Positions 61,801 through 64,000 of a stretch of DNA of 64,000 nucleotides are shown in pieces. The DNA comes from an uncultured Cohaesibacter sp. GTDB lineage: Bacteria; Pseudomonadota; Alphaproteobacteria; Rhizobiales; Cohaesibacteraceae. The stretch is from contig NZ_OY781091.1 in NCBI RefSeq assembly GCF_963676275.1, forward strand, positions 1,838,775 through 1,902,774, given 5' to 3'. The position numbers and the translations under genes are program-made. Under the pieces are notes generated by a model. It had not been told where the DNA came from, searched no databases, and saw nothing but the letters and a program-made list of their open reading frames with translations. The first letter of the stretch is position 1. Every line of letters begins with the position of its first letter.

Positions 61801-61850
61801 TTTGCAAGATTTGCAATTTGCAAAAAAATATTTGCAAAAACATTCGCAAA
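61801..61850. promoter_or_regulatory. TTTGCAA box array upstream of the ScfR-type gene
   Basis: Boxes: TTTGCAAG (61801-61808), TTTGCAAT (61810-61817), TTTGCAAA (61817-61824), TTTGCAAA (61831-61838), TTCGCAAA (61843-61850). The last two have the 4-bp spacing reported for PccR-type ScfR sites (TTTGCAAA-N4-TTTGCAAA, from memory). They start 15 bp upstream of the gene's start. The rest of the gap to 62202 includes a 9-bp hairpin (cccctttgg / ccaaagggg, 61963-61987) without a T run. Confidence 0.75.
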
Positions 61851-62202
61851 TTTACTCAATAGAATCAAGCCTTTCATTGACAAACTTGTGTATCTCCATT
61901 CAAATGCGGTTCAGTCACTGGCCTTTCGGCTAGGAAACGGAGGAAAATCTCAATGAAATCAACCCCTTTGGTATAGGTCCAAAGGGGCGGCGAAAAAGAA
62001 CTGATGTGACTGAGTAGTCTTTTTCGGGGTAAAGTTGTCAAAATTGGGCAATATTACTCATTCGGAAGCAGGATGTGTTCTAGCAGGGAGGCTGAACCAC
62101 CAGAATGTTTCCAGACAGGTTTTCCCCTGTATTCATTGGCGAGATGGCTGGTGTCGGCAAAGCGATTCAATTCTCAAAGGACCGACACAAGGGGGAGAGA
62201 TC

Positions 62203-62895
62203 ATGCTGCTGCTCGACGATATTGGAGGCGAGGTACGTCGCGGATTGGGACATTCAGCCGAACAGGGCTCTGTCACATACCGCACGGTCGTCTTGGCCGA
62301 ACCGCATCCCATCTTTACAGAATGCCTGCTCAATATGCTCGGCATCAAACGCGAATATACTCCGGTACTGGACTGCGCTGGACTTGAACAGCTCCTCAGT
62401 GCAGCACCGGACAGAGAAGACACCTTGCTGGTTCTCAATCTTGACTCAACAAGCAGTCGAGGTTCAGCCGCTCTGAATGATGTCCGCAAATCCTACAAGC
62501 ATGCGCGACTTGTTCTGATTTGTGATCATACCGACGACGGGCTTGCTCATTATGCCTTGGGCAACGGCGCTGACTGGGTGATCTACAAAACCGCTTCCGT
62601 TACCGAACTTCGCTCCATTTCCAAACGCATCAAATCCGGCATTTCCGATGAATATGTCGTTGTGGAGAGCGACGAGGTGCTGGAACGCTCAGGCCTCTAT
62701 TCAAAGCTCGCCAATCTAACGCCAAAGCAGATGACCATTCTACGTTATTTGCGTGATGGCCTTCTCAACAAGCAGATAGCCTATGAGTTGGGGCTGACCG
62801 AAGCCACCGTCAAACACCATATCTCCCTGATCCTGAAGAAGCTTAACTGCTACAGACGGACACAGGCTGTGGCAATTGCAAACCGGATGATGTAA
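62203..62895 (+). CDS. LuxR/FixJ-type response regulator with an altered receiver
   Basis: A 230-residue protein from the ATG at 62203, chosen for its GGGGGAGAG ribosome site; the frame is open to 62035 without similarity. The receiver-like domain (about 26-150) has EPH in place of the usual acidic pair, but keeps D81 (VLNLDSTSSRG) and K129 (VIYKTASVTEL). The C-terminal HTH (about 163-228) has LTPKQMTILRYLRDGLLNKQ and TVKHHISLILKKLN. No kinase is adjacent. Likely a transcription factor; phosphorylation is uncertain. Confidence 0.82.
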   Translation: MLLLDDIGGEVRRGLGHSAEQGSVTYRTVVLAEPHPIFTECLLNMLGIKREYTPVLDCAGLEQLLSAAPDREDTLLVLNLDSTSSRGSAALNDVRKSYKHARLVLICDHTDDGLAHYALGNGADWVIYKTASVTELRSISKRIKSGISDEYVVVESDEVLERSGLYSKLANLTPKQMTILRYLRDGLLNKQIAYELGLTEATVKHHISLILKKLNCYRRTQAVAIANRMM

Positions 62896-62965
62896 TCGCC
62901 AGCCCGCTTTCGAGATAGATCGAAGCAATGTGAAGTATATATTCAGATATTTTTCATTGTTTGCC

Positions 62966-62999
62966 AAAATGGGGTGTGCCTTGTGCGCCCCATTTTTGT
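62966..62999 (+). terminator. Intrinsic terminator after the LuxR-type gene
   Basis: Stem aaaatgggg / ccccatttt around a 13-nt loop (with inner pairing) followed by T-rich sequence. Confidence 0.78.
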
Positions 63000-63160
63000 T
63001 ATTTGGGGTGTTTTAAGTGATTTTGATAAAAAATTGAACAATTGCACAAAGTTGGTTCAGTATTACCGCTCTTCTCTATCGAATTTTACGGATCAGATTT
63101 ACGTTTCTGAAACGCGAATAAGTCGACTATTGATACAAATTCATATTTTTGGGTATCGAT

Positions 63161-64000
63161 ATGCGACTTTTTCCAAAACGATTATCGTTAAAAATACCAA
63201 TTATCTTGGTTTCTTCAATAACCGTGACGGTTGCCGTTCTGGTTTCTCTTGCGATGTGGAAAGGGGAATCTACATCAGTGAAACTGACGGAGACTGCCCT
63301 GATGAACGCCGCCAAGGGGCGCGCCAGTACGGTCACTGTCTATATGACCCAACTGGGAAACAAGCTTCAGGACATGGCATCCCACACAACAACGGCCGAT
63401 GCCGCAACCGAATTGAATGGTGGCTGGGGCGTTCTCAAGGATGATGCCGCACGAACCTTGCGCGAAATTTACGTCGAAAAGAATCCAAACAATAAAGACG
63501 AGCGTTTCAAGCTGGCGGCGGGCGAAGACAGCTCGATTTATTATAACAAGATCCATGGCAAGCATCAGGAGCGCGTGCAAGCACTTCTGGCTGGTGATCT
63601 GTTCAGTGACATGATCCTCGTCAATAAAGAGGGAAATATCTATTACAGCTATCTTAAGGGTGACGAGTTCGGACGCAATATTGCTGAGCCCGGTGTATTG
63701 CCACAAACCCTGCAGGCAGAGCTGTTGCCCATCGTCAAACTGGCCAGTGAAGATCCCAAAGCGAATTTCGAGGGTGAAAATTTCACCGGCTTCATCGAAA
63801 GCAATGGCCGCGTAACAGCCTATATGGTGGCGCCTGTCCTCAAATGGGGGAAGATACTGGGTGCTGTTGCATTTGAAGTGAATACCAAGACACTTACAGA
63901 AATCATGTCCGACCCGTCAGGCTTGGGCAAGACGGGCTCGATTGAGCTTGTCTCCTCTGATCTCAAGGAGATCAGTCTGGGGCAGGATACGGTGGCCGAT
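63161..64000 (+). CDS. Methyl-accepting chemotaxis protein, 5' part
   Basis: The first 280 residues of a chemoreceptor cut by the window end. After MRLFPKRLSLK a membrane helix (about 11-33) leads to a periplasmic sensor with Cache-like features (YVEKNPNNKDERFKLAAGED, GDLFSDMILVNKEGNIYYSY, VTAYMVAPVLKWGKILGAVA). HAMP and signalling domains would follow outside the window. The ligand cannot be told. The upstream 265 nt hold the terminator at 62966-62999 and nothing else recognised. Confidence 0.85.
   Translation, partial: MRLFPKRLSLKIPIILVSSITVTVAVLVSLAMWKGESTSVKLTETALMNAAKGRASTVTVYMTQLGNKLQDMASHTTTADAATELNGGWGVLKDDAARTLREIYVEKNPNNKDERFKLAAGEDSSIYYNKIHGKHQERVQALLAGDLFSDMILVNKEGNIYYSYLKGDEFGRNIAEPGVLPQTLQAELLPIVKLASEDPKANFEGENFTGFIESNGRVTAYMVAPVLKWGKILGAVAFEVNTKTLTEIMSDPSGLGKTGSIELVSSDLKEISLGQDTVAD

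Overview
The window reads as an alphaproteobacterial chromosome, most likely order Hyphomicrobiales (Rhizobiales). The main reasons are the MucR, DUF5330, DUF1491, DUF2336 and FeuPQ families, the DivJ/PleC-type kinases, and a cytochrome c maturation - degP - two-component - glnE - pleC gene order that I recall from Sinorhizobium. The genus cannot be fixed from sequence alone. No tRNA, rRNA, CRISPR array, insertion sequence or integrase was found. Layout: 0-2.2 kb, the end of an Mrp (Mnh/Pha) Na+/H+ antiporter operon; 2.5-6.3 kb, mucR, a DUF6477-like gene, a DnaA-domain gene overlapping a DUF6456 gene (the GafY/GafZ-type regulator pair of gene transfer agents), sufE and a DUF5330 gene; 6.9-10.2 kb, a DivJ-like kinase, a peptidoglycan-binding protein and DUF1491; 10.3-19.8 kb, a 1198-residue DUF2336-type protein with a long acidic linker, a lipoprotein, a DUF1254/DUF1214 pair, a class A penicillin-binding protein and a YcgN-like protein; 20.1-35.2 kb, a complete Rhodobacter-type gene transfer agent (GTA) head-tail cluster from small terminase to the tail-tip megatron; 35.2-35.9 kb, a short phage-lysis-like module (holin-like and spanin-like); 36.0-38.5 kb, a PepSY protein plus FeuP/FeuQ; 38.8-40.9 kb, a frameshifted surface-antigen lipoprotein and an unknown 465-residue protein; 41.1-45.4 kb, ccmIEFH; 45.7-54.4 kb, Hsp70-like, DegP, a two-component pair and GlnE; 54.6-61.8 kb, PleC, aminopeptidase N and a short-chain fatty acyl-CoA regulator (all minus strand); 62.2-64.0 kb, a LuxR-type regulator and a chemotaxis receptor cut by the window end. 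The most notable system is the GTA together with its apparent control logic. A good sigma70 promoter preceded by A/T-rich direct repeats drives a leader of about 110 nt that ends in an intrinsic terminator before the first GTA gene. Three more terminator-like hairpins lie inside the cluster, after the capsid gene, after g10 and after the tape-measure gene. In Caulobacter (recalled literature) GafY activates the GTA promoter and GafZ is an anti-terminator, so a cluster punctuated by terminators and a gafYZ-like pair 16 kb away fit together as a testable activation plus anti-termination circuit. Three lysis-like small genes directly follow the last GTA gene. Cell-cycle links also recur: perfect TTAA-N7-TTAA CtrA-type sites lie upstream of pleC and of the DUF2336 giant, and a second DivJ/PleC-class kinase is present.
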